DNA of 64,000 nucleotides from Lepas anatifera. Its lineage: Eukaryota; Arthropoda; Thecostraca; Lepadidae. Of this stretch, positions 34,388 to 44,776 are shown piece by piece. The translations under genes and the position numbers were made by a program. The stretch spans positions 48,429 to 112,428 of the forward strand of contig JAOTON010002116.1 in NCBI GenBank assembly GCA_034440635.1, given 5' to 3'. Numbering within the stretch: the first letter of the stretch is position 1; the number at the start of each line of letters is the position of its first letter. Under the pieces are notes generated by a model, which saw only the letters and a list, made by a program, of their open reading frames with translations, was not told the origin of the DNA and made no database searches.

Positions 34388-35235
34388 TTAACACGCGCAT
34401 TAACGGGGGCGGGTACCCGCCCCCTCGGTTTTATCGGAGATAGTAGAAAAACGGCGGCGCTTAGCGCCGCCGTACTTGCCATACCTTTTCCCTCATCATT
34501 TTTACAACTTCTGTGAAAATTTTAAGGTTAGGTCATTCAAGTTCAGGTCACCAGTACAGGTCAAGTGACCCGACCTCAAAAAAAAGTTTAAGATAGCATA
34601 AATCGGAGCAGGGTGAACTTATCCGATTGAAATTCATATCGTCTAATGCCCCCACCTAATTCTCTAAAATATGTTCTGGTGTTTTTGATATCGATGACCC
34701 AAGGTCAGGTACGAGGCATGGCCTCTCCATTGGAAATACATGGGAAAAATGTTTCTTTACGGAATAACTCAGTAACGGATGGTGATAGAACATTTATTAT
34801 GGCTGCATTAGACTCGCCTGAGCTTTGCGGGTCTAATGATATGCATTTTATATAATTTGACTCTGACCTGACCTCAGGTCAGGTCAACTCTTTGATTTGA
34901 CCTAGCAAGGTCAAATTATATATCATTCGATTCGGCTTGCTGAGAGGATTCATATAGTTCAAGTCGTTTTGCTCTATCTTTACTTGTTCAGATGTAATGA
35001 CCGAAAAACTGAATTTACATGTTATCCCTATGGCGGCATGTTTTGACCTCTCGTGACCTTAAATGGGACCAGACGAAAAAATGGTACAAATGTTTTCGAT
35101 GGAGAAGTGGATGGGCTATCCAACGCCGTTTGCCGTTTTTCGCTACCTATCGTGGTTCTCGAGATCTTAGGGGGCGGGTACCCGCCCCCCCGTCAATGCA
35201 AAGATGGCTCAGACCCCCGTCAATGCGCGTGTTAA
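34388..35235 (+). mobile_element. TTAA-family element (CACGCGCATTRACGG subfamily), intact, 848 bp
   Basis: TTAA (34388-34391) then CACGCGCATTAACGGGGG at the left; CCCCCGTCAATGCGCGTG then TTAA (35232-35235) at the right. Inside the left end is a GGGTACCC palindrome and a perfect GC hairpin (GGCGGCGCTTAGCGCCGCC near 34453). Four half-sites form a near-perfect palindrome at 34864-34886. The unoccupied single TTAA is seen at 56294-56297 in the sister repeat, which proves insertion with TTAA duplication. Confidence 0.9.
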
Positions 35236-35493
35236 TTTGGCGATCTTCTATTCGCATCGGTCATTGAAAGTGTTGGCACCTGGCGGATTTTTTTGGAAAT
35301 GCCAGGAGAGGGACTGGCGTCTGACGTGGCTGCTTCATATCCGACGCATTTTTGAATGCCATAGGTTTTCAATGTATTTTCAGTCGTGGTGAACTCGTTG
35401 CTGTGAAAGAGTGTGGTTCATGTTGGGTGGACGTGAATATTGAAGACTGGCGTTATTTTCTTGTTTGTTATAATCTTGGAAAGTTCAAAGAAA

Positions 35494-35719
35494 ATGGAGG
35501 AGATACGGATAACCATTACATCCGATCAGAACTGCTGCGTTCCTCAGTGTGTATCCTTCCGAAAGAAGTGTCCAAGTCTCAGCTTTCACAAGTTTCCTCA
35601 GGATAAGGTGCTGTCCACGCAGTGGAAGTTGAAACTGAGAATTGGGAAGAAGATGGGGTCAAATGCTGCTGTCTGTTGCATACATTTTCAGTCATCTTAC
35701 TTCCATTCACATCCACCTG
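35494..35719 (+). CDS. THAP-type zinc-finger exon
   Basis: From ATG 35494 the frame reads MEEIRITITSDQNCCVPQC and then SFHKFPQDKVLSTQWKLKLR, RIGKKMGSNAAVCCIHFQSS. This is the THAP C2CH pattern: a Cys pair near residue 14-19 (CVPQC), an invariant-type Trp (QWKLK), the FP pair (HKFPQD), and C-x2-H (CCIHF) about 38 residues later. The C-terminal AVPTxF box is not seen before the exon ends. The exon closes at a good donor (CACCTG|GTAAGC, GT at 35720-35721), giving about 75 coded residues; reading through would stop at 35731. THAP domains bind DNA in P-element transposases and host regulators. It lies in the part of the long repeat missing from the 54-56 kb copy. Downstream exons were not found. 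Confidence 0.75.
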
Positions 35720-35818
35720 GTAAGCGGCTGTGAGGCAATCTCCAGATCCGGCTATGCCTCCTTCCACTCCCTTGAGCTTGCTTTTAGCAGGAGTAGGTCT
35801 TTATCCTTGAGCCGTCAT

Positions 35819-36090
35819 CATAGGCGGATCCAGGTTTACCGATCGGGGGGCACCTTCCCGGGGGGGCGCCATTCTTGACCGGAAAACCCTATCGGATGGG
35901 AGCAAAGTCCTATCGGTGGGAGCCGACTTTCGCATCCTGGGGGAAGGGGTTGGGAAGCGAAATTTCAGGGGGCGTGGCCATTTCATGGGGCGCCGAGGTT
36001 CGATGGTGGGGGGGGCACGTACTCCCTTTGCCCCCTGGATCTGCCTATGGGGCACCTGCCCACTTTGCCGTCCCCCTGGATCCGCCTATG
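35819..36090. mobile_element. MITE with CATAGGCGGATCCAGG ends, doubled right end
   Basis: Left CATAGGCGGATCCAGG (35819); right CCTGGATCCGCCTATG (to 36090). A second right-type end, CCTGGATCTGCCTATG, lies just inside it at about 36036-36051, so the right end is present twice. Flanks GCCGTCAT and GCCGCATT are alike apart from an indel. Confidence 0.65.
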
Positions 36091-36740
36091 GCCGCATTCC
36101 TTTTAGCCCGGAAAACTGACATATTGAAATAATTACGTAGATATACGCCTTTATTCGTTTCGAGCTGTCTGAAACTCCAGTTTGAATGTACAATGAAAAA
36201 TGCGTTTCCAAACATAAGCGTCGCCACCGGCAAAAAATGGGGGGGGGCAGCAAACTTCAACCTGATACTAACATCAAACTTTGCTCTTTGGGACCAAAAA
36301 CTCTAAGAATTTGGGCTCCTCGCTGCCTTCCGCAGCGGCTGGTTATTAGCCGCTGCCACATATCAGCCATAAAACACGTATAATTCATCGCTTACCATGT
36401 TATTCCCGGGCCCACTAACGTTGTTTACCTTTCGGAGTCCCTCTTTCGCGGCCATCTTGGATGGCACACTAGCGCCTCTGGTGAGCGTGCCCGGGGTCAA
36501 TTCGATTCTGCTGCCTCTTTTTCCAGTGGACATTAGTAGAGGAGGTAATGGAACTAGCCCTTGTAGTAAGTATTATTGAGTATTGTTAACTTTGTGAATT
36601 GTATCTTTGGTAACTAGAACCATAATTAAGAAGTGAGTGGAGAATTCAGCAAAAAAAGTATAAAAGTGAGTGGAAAATTCTGCTTGACTGGGTGTCGCTC
36701 TGCACCCAGCACCCCAGATTTTGGGACACTGCGTTCCCCT

Positions 36741-37267
36741 CTCGACATCCATGTGGAGGGCTGATAAACGGGGTAACGGGGCCTGCGCGGTGCAGCGGTG
36801 TCCAGCCCAAGTTGTCGCCGTTGTTCTCCAGATGTCTCTGGGCGCGCCGCTGAGTGCCGTGTCGCCGCGGCCATAATCCATACGCTCCCCGCTCGCTGCC
36901 TGCAGAATATGCACGTAATGGGTTTCCAGTCTTATCGCCATTTCGGGCGTGCTGTAAATGGAAATAGAAATCATGTTGAACTTTGGTTATAGACATGGGT
37001 GTGGAATAGGGGTTAGGGCAGGGGCGTCGCCTCGGATTTCTTTTTCATGAGGGCCCAATACATTGGGGCCTACTAACCTGACCTCGAGGAGGTGGGGCCT
37101 CTACAGAAGGGCGGGTAGGATATTCTGGTTTGCTTGATATATCATTGTAGCCAATATTTTTGCGTTGTTTGATATACTTCTTCACTAGACAAGGGGCCTC
37201 CAATGTATTCCAGTGCCCTTCGGCTAAAAAAGACGTGTAAATGACGCTGTGGGGTTTCTGCCTGCGA
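36741..37267. other. No supported gene
   Basis: GC-rich then mixed sequence. A CAGGGGCGTCGCCTCGGATT string at about 37019 looks like another transposon end without a partner. Confidence 0.4.
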
Positions 37268-37428
37268 CACTAGCGGATCCAGAGGGGGGCCAGCGGGTAA
37301 GTGAAGGGGCCATCGCACCCCCTAAAACATTGCGAAATTTTGGCCGATTTTCTTAAAAAACACTGCTTTTACGAATTTTCCCGAGTTGTTCCCCCTTCCC
37401 CCAAACGGCGCTCCTGCGTCTGCCAGTG
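37268..37428. mobile_element. hAT-type MITE, 161 bp, exact 8-bp duplication
   Basis: Left CACTAGCGGATCCAGAGG, right CTGCGTCTGCCAGTG, flanked by GCCTGCGA on both sides (37260-37267 and 37429-37436). Confidence 0.85.
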
Positions 37429-37489
37429 GCCTGCGATCTTCTTGGTCGCATAGTAGAGAAGATGGACACCAGAACTGTGTCAGAGCAAG

Positions 37490-37684
37490 CGAAGCTCAGG
37501 TGTAGCGCGTCCGAGTCCTGGGTTGGGTGAAAGGGCTGGGGTTCAAATCCCTGGGCCTGCTGAACGTGGGGTGGGTTCCCGCGCTGGGATGAAGGGATGA
37601 AGGATGCCAACCGCCGTGCACGGCATGATGGGGAATGAAAAAGCAGCGCTCGGCAAAAAACAGAAACAAAAACATCACAAACAG
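37490..37684 (+). mobile_element. tRNA-derived SINE-like unit
   Basis: A near-perfect B box GGGGTTCAAATCCC (about 37541-37554) with a weak A box upstream (GGTGTAGCGCGTCCGAG) and an A-rich end (AAAAAACAGAAACAAAAACA). The spacing is tRNA-like, but no cloverleaf with a clear anticodon arm can be drawn, so it is read as a SINE rather than a tRNA gene. Confidence 0.5.
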
Positions 37685-37856
37685 GCCTGGAGTTTCACCA
37701 CCAAATGTGGGGACTCCGGCAGTAGCTCCAGATGTTGGTGGAACGCCCGCAGTGGTTTGAGACTGCGACCGGCACCCCCTTCAGAAGACGAAAACGAGGG
37801 CTTTGCGAAAGCAATAGTTACGGACGTGGGAATGACGGATGCTCGCCGGCTTAGCG
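37685..37856 (+). CDS. Weak candidate coding exon
   Basis: A segment from an ACAG acceptor-like site (37681-37684) to a GT donor (TTAGCG|GTAAGC at 37857). The last half is protein-like in one frame (PAPPSEDENEGFAKAIVTDV then GMTDARRLS), while the first half is more protein-like in another (PGVSPPNVGTPAVAPDVGG). Either only one half is exon, or there is a frameshift. It follows directly on the A-rich tail of a SINE. No family recognised. Confidence 0.25.
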
Positions 37857-38206
37857 GTAAGCATAACTGTATTAACCTCGAGATATGCATTAGGTAATGA
37901 AAATAAAATACAACCCGACTCGATCCCACCGATTCGTATGGTGTTCATTCGGATTTACCGGATGCTATTTTTATGTGGACACCCGAATGGGGCGCAGAGT
38001 GAATCTGGCATATTTTTCGTGAACCTTCATTATTTCTGCAGTAAATGTAATACTCCCAGTATCAACATGAACAGACAGCCGATTTTGATAGACCGATATA
38101 GGATACGATATATGATTCAAATTTTACTTTTAAGGTATCTTTGCGGCTTTGCGACACAGACTCCTGAGGTCATAAGGCGTCACCAACTCTCACCCTGTTG
38201 GGAGGG

Positions 38207-38425
38207 TATGGGCGGATACAGGGGGACAAGGGGGTGCTTCCCCTCGCCTCGATGACTCTCGGCGCACCCTCCCCTAACTGAAAGATCCGCGGCGCCTCCC
38301 TGAAATGCCGATTACCATTCTCTTCCTCTAGGGCAGGCAAGTATTGGCGCCCCCGCGATAGGATCTGGCGCATATATCCCGACAATATCCCCCTCTCGCG
38401 ATAGACAGTCCTGGACCCGCCTATG
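38207..38425. mobile_element. MITE with TATGGGCGGATACAGG / CCTGGACCCGCCTATG ends
   Basis: Inverted ends related to the CATAGGCGGATCCAGG family at 35819-36090; C-rich interior. Flanking duplication is not clear. Confidence 0.55.
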
Positions 38426-39387
38426 GGGCAGGGTATTATGGGGATCGGAAAGATATGCAGAGTACCCGCCCAGAGATTTCAACTGGAGTCAGCGGCGTGG
38501 AAGGCAGGTACTCTTTCCCCGTCCCACTGCTTCCCCACATATCTGCTTTACTTGACTATGTATAGAAATATTTTGTAATTTATGTAAAGCCTCCCCGCGA
38601 ATATACTGTTAAAGAAATTGGTTCTATACAAACAGAACTTCTCTAGTGGACACTTAACTTGGTGCAGAGACAACGATGAAAATGTGTCTTCTGGAACTCG
38701 AAGATTTGGTTGAAGGGTGACTCGGCCTGCACAAATAGATTCCCGTGGTCTCCTCCAAGCCTGAAAGGCCATCGTTTGAACACATTCGTGAATGTTTGAG
38801 CGATGCAAATGCCCTCCGGCTTCCTGGTTATACCACCATGAGAGTCACTTATGAATTGACTACTTCCTCCGAATGTTGTTTTCAGCTAATAAAACACGCC
38901 ATTGCCAGTTGAGTGCCCTCGTACCAAAAGGTGGCTGCTTGCAGCCGGGTACTGGGCAGCTGGGTGCATGTGCCAAGAAGAAATCATCACATGAGCTTCA
39001 GGCGTGAATATGTATTTTACTGTAAACCGAATGGCTATAGGTGAAACGCTAATGAATTCTTATTGTCAAGATGCTTCAATTGAAGCACTATATTATAGTT
39101 TCAAATACCAGTTTCACTGAAGGAATATTTTGTTCATTTTGCGTAACACCTAAATTTTCAGCGATTTCGTGAAAACTGCATTAAGAATGGGCCACATCGT
39201 GGGGAAACTAAAAGTCACTCAAATATATGCGCCCGTATTGTGCAAAGTATCATGATACTGCAGGAGATCGAAATCATCTAAATTATTTGTCGGTCAAACA
39301 TCCAGCTTTCCTTCCATGGAAGAGATAAAGTATATTTATTTTGACGATAAATTAAGCCGTCAAAAACTGTTAATGCCAACATAAAAT
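38426..39387. other. No supported gene
   Basis: Unique-looking, AT-rich. A minus-strand open frame at 38548-38808 contains QPNLRVPEDTFSSLSLHQVK but has no recognisable domain or splice context; I would not call it a gene. Confidence 0.4.
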
Positions 39388-39712
39388 GCCGCCCCGCTAG
39401 CTTAGTTGGTAGAGCGTTGGGCTGCTCAGAAACATGCGGTGGCAGTGCATGTCCAGGCTTGGGATTGGTTCCTTTGAGACGCTCCGGCGCTCAATATTTA
39501 TCCGACGTAGGTCGGCTGGCAACTGACTGGTGAGAGGGTGACCTGAGTGGGGCGGCCATCCCTGAGCTTTGTGGGACGTTCAACTCTGGCTTCTAAATCA
39601 ACCCTTCATTGTGGAAGTTGCTCGTCGGGTGGTGGGGTCGGGGTCTCCGTGGCAAGTCCCTTGAGGACGTAAGTGAGACTCCGACCCCATCGGCCGTACT
39701 GGGAACAACTTA
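39388..39712 (+). mobile_element. tRNA-derived SINE
   Basis: A tRNA-like head with a good A box (TAGCTTAGTTGGTAGAGCG, 39398-39416) and a degraded B box (GGGATTGGTTCC). It is followed by a body ending in GTGAGACTCCGACCCC...GTACTGGGAACAACTT. The 3' part recurs at 25614-25695. Confidence 0.7.
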
Positions 39713-40214
39713 AAAATATTAGAAAAAACAGGTCGCGTGTTATCGCCTTTCCCGCTAGTTCACTGCCCTGGCGAGCTCAAGATGCCGTGTCCTTAAACCA
39801 CAAGCGCAGAGGTCGAAAAGTCTTCCAACTCGCCTACAATGTTGATGAAAAAGCAAATCAAGTCGGTGACAAAATACACAAGATTGTGCATACCTCCGCG
39901 TGAGAAGTTGACGCTCAGTCTGCCAGAACGCTATTTACGATTTTTAAAACTCGGGCTCAGAGGATTTGACAAATAAGCCTCGTTTGGTGCGGAAGCTCAA
40001 TATTCTTGGCTGCACAACTTCGGTTTGAAATTCTGTTGGTTACTCTTAGACATTTTTTCTGACCTCTGTTCAACCGGGAGAACCCTCCAATAGTTTAATT
40101 TGATATCGCCCCCAGAACGCGGGTTTGGCTCGGACCAGTCGGCCTGCTCCTAGCGGCTGTGCTGAAGTTTTCGACGTCGTGTTGATTGATTGGGCCATGT
40201 GTCTATCTATCCCT
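39713..40214. other. No supported gene
   Basis: Unique-looking sequence; an open frame at 39673-39903 overlaps the SINE tail and is not supported. Confidence 0.35.
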
Positions 40215-40805
40215 GTCAAGGGGAGAATATTCACAGATGGGAGCCTGGTGCGGAACTCGTGTCACAGAGAGAATATTCACAGATGGGAGCCTGGTGTGGA
40301 ACCCCTGTCATAGAGAGAATATTCACAGATGGGAGCCTGGTGCGAAACTCGTGTCACAGAGAGAATATTCACAGATGGGAGCCTGGTGCGGAACCCCTGT
40401 CACAGGGAGAATATTCACAGATGGGAGCCTGGTACGGAACACCTGTCACAGAGAGAATATTCACGGATGGGAGCCTGGTTCGGAACCCCTGTCACAGAGA
40501 GAATATTCACAGAGGGGAGCCTGGTGCGGAACCCCTGTCACAGAGCGAATATTCACAGATGGGAGCCTGGTTCGGAACCCCTGTCACAGAGAGAATATTC
40601 ATGGATGGGAGCCTGGTGCGGAACCCCTGTCACAGAGAGAATATTCACAGATGGGAGCCTGGTGTGGAACCCCTGTCACAGAGAGAATATTCACGGATGG
40701 GAGCCTGGTTCGGAACCCCTGTCACAGAGAGAATATTCATGGATGGGAGCCTGGTGCGGAACCCCTGTCACAGAGAGAATATTCGCAGATGGGAGCCTGG
40801 TGGGG
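40215..40805. repeat. 46-bp minisatellite, about 13 copies
   Basis: Unit GAGAATATTCACAGATGGGA followed by GCCTGGTGCGGAACCCCTGT and CACA; successive starts at 40223 and 40269 give 46 bp. Forty-six is not a multiple of three, yet the unit lacks stops in all three forward frames, so open frames over 200 codons arise in each. These are by-products of the repeat. Confidence 0.9.
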
Positions 40806-41266
40806 ATGTTCCGGCTGTTGCGCACTGACACTCTGTGGCGATCGAAAATGAACCACCACATCCCCTCCACCTCTTCCCCGCAGCATGCTCTTATAGAATA
40901 TGACTGCATTCCGGAACTGAACTTTTACCTTGAATCTTTATTTTGTCACCAACAGGTCATACGAAACCCAATTACAGGTGAAGTCAACAGAGATAGAATC
41001 ACATATCATAGCCTGAACGCTAGAAGCATTACAACACAGTGCACAGCATGCAAGACTGGCTCCGTCACAGTGAACGCTTTCACGTTGTCTGCAATCGGCC
41101 TAAAGGATCACCGAGTAAATCGCTGTTTGGTGACACATCTAAAAATATGTTAACCAGATGCCGGATGCGTGTAAAAACTCCGGAAGTGACAGTTTTCACC
41201 TTGCGTGATGCAATATGAAACTGAGTTGAATATGAGGCTCTGGTTAATCTAGAATGAACGTGAATA
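40806..41266. other. No supported gene
   Basis: An AG-ended, C-rich string (CCTCTTCCCCGCAG near 40884) could be an acceptor, but the open frame after it has no recognisable motif and no matching donor was chosen. Confidence 0.35.
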
Positions 41267-42259
41267 TGAAACCTCGCCCCGGTGGGCCTCCGAGTCACCG
41301 TTGCCCTGGTGGGGGTGCGTATTTGAACACCCCCGCCCTCGAACTCGGCCCCTATGCGGGATGGCGAAAAAACGTGAACGCTGGTGGATAGCTCATACAA
41401 ATTCATGAAGAAACTATATTAGTCATTTTTTGGCTCAGGTCAATATTGAGATCATGACAGGTCAAAGAAAGTGGGATTTTGAGTCGAGTTTTTGGGCTCT
41501 AGCGTCTGACAGAGTTGAGGTGTAATCATTTTAGGCACCATTCGCTTTCTCGTCACGGTAAATCGAGTGATGTATAATATGATCATACTAGGTTAAAACG
41601 CAAATTGACCTGACCTCAGCTCAGGTCAAGGTCACTTTTAACCTAACATAGTCAATATGCATATCGATCGACTCGCAATAGCAATCCGAACACTGATATC
41701 AAAATAAAAGCTGCATCATCATTTCATGCAAAGTTGTTGGCCTAAATCTGAAAACTGCTTAAGTAGCCCCAGATGACCTCTCTGAGGTCACAGGTCAAAA
41801 ATTGCAACATGAACCTGCAGAGGGGCCCATGATACTACGATTTGGAGAATATGAAGTTATTATCGGCTTTATCTACACGAATACAGCATATTTCTGTTTT
41901 CCCCTGTTTTTCCAATGGAGAGGTCATGGTCCGTACTTAACCTTAGGTCATTGATATGAAAAAAATCCTGGAATATGCTTGGTAGAACTCGGTGGGACCA
42001 TTATTTGTTATAAGTTTTAATTCGATAGATTCACCCCTTTCTTACTTATACCACCTTTAACATTTGTGGAGGTGAGGTCACTTAACCTGCACTGGTGGCC
42101 TGACCCGAGATGACCCAACCTTAAAATTTTGGGGAAAGTTGTGGAATTGTTCAAGGACAAAACGTGCCAAGTACCGCGGCGCGAAGCGCCGCCTTTTTTC
42201 GTACCGCCGGAAAAATCCGAGGGGGATGTTCAAACACCCTCTACGGGGGCGAGGGTGAA
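41267..42259 (-). mobile_element. TTAA-family element (CCCTCGCCCCGG subfamily), inserted at TGAA
   Basis: Reverse orientation. Left TGAA then ACCTCGCCCCGGTGGG; right CTACGGGGGCGAGGG then TGAA. The GC hairpin (GCGGCGCGAAGCGCCGC near 42177) is next to the right end. Both flanks read TGAA instead of TTAA. The body has the half-site clusters and the GACCTCTCCATTGG-type phrase in inverse. Confidence 0.8.
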
Positions 42260-42589
42260 AGCTGTCTATAAGATGGGATGAATCTATAGGACCCGTAAAA
42301 TCTGGCACACAAACAATGTATCACTCTTCGGACGTCTGACTTGCAAATATTGCACACTGTAAAAGAGAAGTAACTAAACATAATCAAGTGAGTGACTAGG
42401 GGAACCCAGTGTTGTCTGCAAGCCACAGCAGAAATCCGTGCTGCACCCTCCTCACGCGAACGGGATGACATCTGGCTACAACACCCGAAGTAATGGAACA
42501 TTCTCAAATGGATTTAACGTTAGAATTATACACCGTATCTAGCCTATCAAGGTGGTTGTATGAATTTTTTTTAAAAAGTAGCATTGCAG

Positions 42590-43202
42590 CTGTTTGTTTT
42601 ATTTCTGGGTTATTTTGACTGGTTTCCTGCGTGCCCTCGCCCCCAGCCTGGGGCTGTTTTGGTACAGCGGACACGGTTTCTGGTTTATTTTGACTGGTTT
42701 CCTGCGTGCCCTCACCCCAGCCTGGGGCTGTTTCGGTACAGCGGACACGGTTTCTGGGTTATTTTGACTGGTTTCCTGCGTGCCCTCGCCCCCAGCCTGG
42801 GGCTGTTTTGGTACAGCGGACACGGTTTCTGGGTTATTTTGACTGGTTTCCTGCGTGCCCTTGCCCCCTGCCTGGGGCTGTTTTGGTACAGCGGACACGG
42901 TTTCTGGGTTATTTTGACTGGTTTCCTGCGTGCCCTCGCCCCCAGCCCGGGGCTGTTTCGGTACATCGGACACGGTTTCTGGGTTATTTTGACTGGTTTC
43001 CTGCGTGCCCTCGCCCCCAGCCCGGGGCTGTTTCGGTACATCGGACACGGTTTCTGGGTTATTTTGACTGGTTTCCTGCGTGCCCTCGCCCCCAGCCCGG
43101 GGCTGTTTCGGTACATCGGACACGGTTTCTGGGTTATTTTGACTGGTTTCCTGCGTGCCCTCGCCCCCAGCCCGGGGCTGTTTCGGTACATCGGACACGG
43201 CT
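42590..43202. repeat. 75-bp minisatellite, about 8 copies
   Basis: Unit TTTCTGGGTTATTTTGACTG, then GTTTCCTGCGTGCCCTCGCC, CCCAGCCTGGGGCTGTTTCG, GTACATCGGACACGG. The period is a multiple of three, so both strands carry long periodic open frames (for example a 25-residue repeat with YFDWFPAC). No start context, signal or conservation supports a real protein, but an array of exact multiples of three leaves a small chance of one. Confidence 0.9.
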
Positions 43203-43484
43203 TCCCGGATGGCATCTCGCCATTGCGCGGGACAGCCGAGTGAGTGGATGGGTCATGCGACGGCGCCGTGACCTTGGACGGCGCGGTACCAGTTCGCGCG
43301 CCGGCGGGATTCCGCGCGCCTCCTATCCTATCTCCAAGCTCCATGGCGCCATCGGCCATTTATCAATGCTCCTGTGAATGAAAACCAGGTCTGAGTTATG
43401 TAGGAAGTACTACTGGTGGTTTGAAGTCTTGCATTTTCTACTTAAATTGTTCATTTTGAAGAGGGGGCATTATCGGAGGTGAGC
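43203..43484. other. GC-rich spacer, nothing recognised
   Basis: GC-rich for about 160 bp after the minisatellite (GCGCGCCGGCGGGATTCCGC), then AT-rich. No gene seen. Confidence 0.4.
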
Positions 43485-43965
43485 ATCGCTACCATATTTT
43501 TTTAAACTGCCACTGCTACTTCCGCTACCCTGGCTAGTTGAAACTGCTACGGCTACCAGCGCTACTTTTTCAAAACTGCGGAATCGCCACCCGCTGCTCT
43601 GCTACTCTGCTACTTGTTTTTATAAAGTGTTTCTTAAAACGCTTGTCAAAATGGTTTCAATTGTTCTTATTTTTAGAATTTTTGAAGGATTACTTCTTAT
43701 CTGTATATTACATCCAAAAGTACCAATTTTCTTATAAGACATGCATACTAAACCACACGAAATATTTATTTGAATTCCTGTTTTCTTGTGGAGAAAATTA
43801 TTTCTCTCAATATTCATCCAGTTTTGGAGGGTGGTGGTCTCCTGAACAGGCCAACGCCAGTGGTAGCGTTTCTCTACTCTTGTACTCCGCTACTCGCTAC
43901 TCCGCTACAATTTTGATAATCCGTAAGTAGCGGATTAGCGGACTTAAGTAGCGGACCGCGCCGTT
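43485..43965. mobile_element. Small hAT-like element with CGCTACTCC-type ends
   Basis: Left cluster (CTGCTACTTCCGCTACC ... CTGCTCTGCTACTCTGCTAC) and right cluster (CTCCGCTACTCGCTACTCCG, then inverse GTAGCGGATTAGCGGAC) enclose about 250 bp of AT-rich sequence. Exact ends and duplication not resolved. Confidence 0.55.
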
Positions 43966-44776
43966 CTGGAAATAACACACAGCCTACTAAGCCGCCGTAC
44001 GGTGTAGCCCACGGAATCCTGTTGGGACAAGGTTTGGGGATGAGGCCATACCTACTCGGAGAAGCTACTGGGACGGGACGGCGCACCCCCAGAACATGTG
44101 ACTCAGGAGGCAGATACTCAGCCACACATTCTAATAGTATGTATCAACTTTTGCCTTCACCATTCACCTTTCCCCATTATTTTACGTACACTCTTATACG
44201 CCTGAGAATAGCGGGCCGGGGGTGGTCTGCCCCCACTACGCCCCCACTACTCCGTACGTGACGTCCCCCGTACTTGACGTCAAACAGTTGTCCGATTTCG
44301 GTCAAATTGGGAAGAAATTTGGAAATTTTAGAGCCAGCGAGTGAGAAAGCCAACAATGAGCTTAAATCGGATCAGTTTCTGGTTCTTGAAAAGGTTTTCG
44401 TCAGCACCAGGCTGAAGACCGGCTGATCCCGCCCCCTTCCATATTTTTGCCTGTAGCGTCACGCATGTGACATTTATTTATAGAAATGTGTTTTCATGGG
44501 TTTAAAGCTTGTATGAGCTCACCGTGGGAGATTTCCGGCTTGTTGCACGCGAGCGGAGATCTGTTCGAGTTGTGCAAATGCACGACATATTACATTCAAG
44601 TCTAGGCTGGTAACATAACTGCTGATTCGCTTGGCAACACGTGCTAACATTGGCGAATTGGCCGATTCCTGCAAGGCAAATACAAATAAACAGAGCAGAA
44701 GAGATATATGTAACCAAGTGAGGAAAGACTTAAATTGGTGCTACGTAAAGATCTCGCCATCATCGACTGGCCGATA
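43966..44776. other. No supported gene
   Basis: Unique-looking. Contains a small duplication (CCCCCACTAC and CGTACNTGACGT twice near 44230-44282). Confidence 0.4.

Larger units (their letters stand above)
32537..36740 (+). mobile_element. Long repeat, copy 1, possible P-like (THAP-bearing) element
   Basis: Collinear with 54450-56520 over almost all of the latter: GTGGAGTAAAAATTTTCCAA, then TCGTCCCCAA, GAGACCGACCTTCGGGG, ATCATGGCAATAAACTTCCA, GGATTT.GGTGTCACACGGCG and finally GTGAGTGGAAAATTCTGCTT. Two segments occur only here: the TTAA element at 34388-35235 and a segment of about 1.25 kb (35249-36500) containing a THAP exon. A THAP domain is the DNA-binding part of P-element transposases, so copy 1 may be a fuller member and copy 2 an internal-deletion form. 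No transposase core was recognised and the element ends are not defined. A segmental duplication of host DNA is the alternative. Confidence 0.55.

Noticed and set aside
33958..34482. 174-residue minus-strand frame
   Set aside because: It runs across the junction between the long repeat and the inserted TTAA element, so it cannot be an ancestral gene; no domain recognised.
40186..41153. Three overlapping frames of 212-274 residues with a repeated EYSQMGAW-like motif
   Set aside because: A stop-free 46-bp minisatellite read in three frames; no domain, no start context.
42584..43377. Periodic 25-residue proteins on both strands
   Set aside because: 75-bp minisatellite with a period divisible by three; both strands equally open, so neither is supported.
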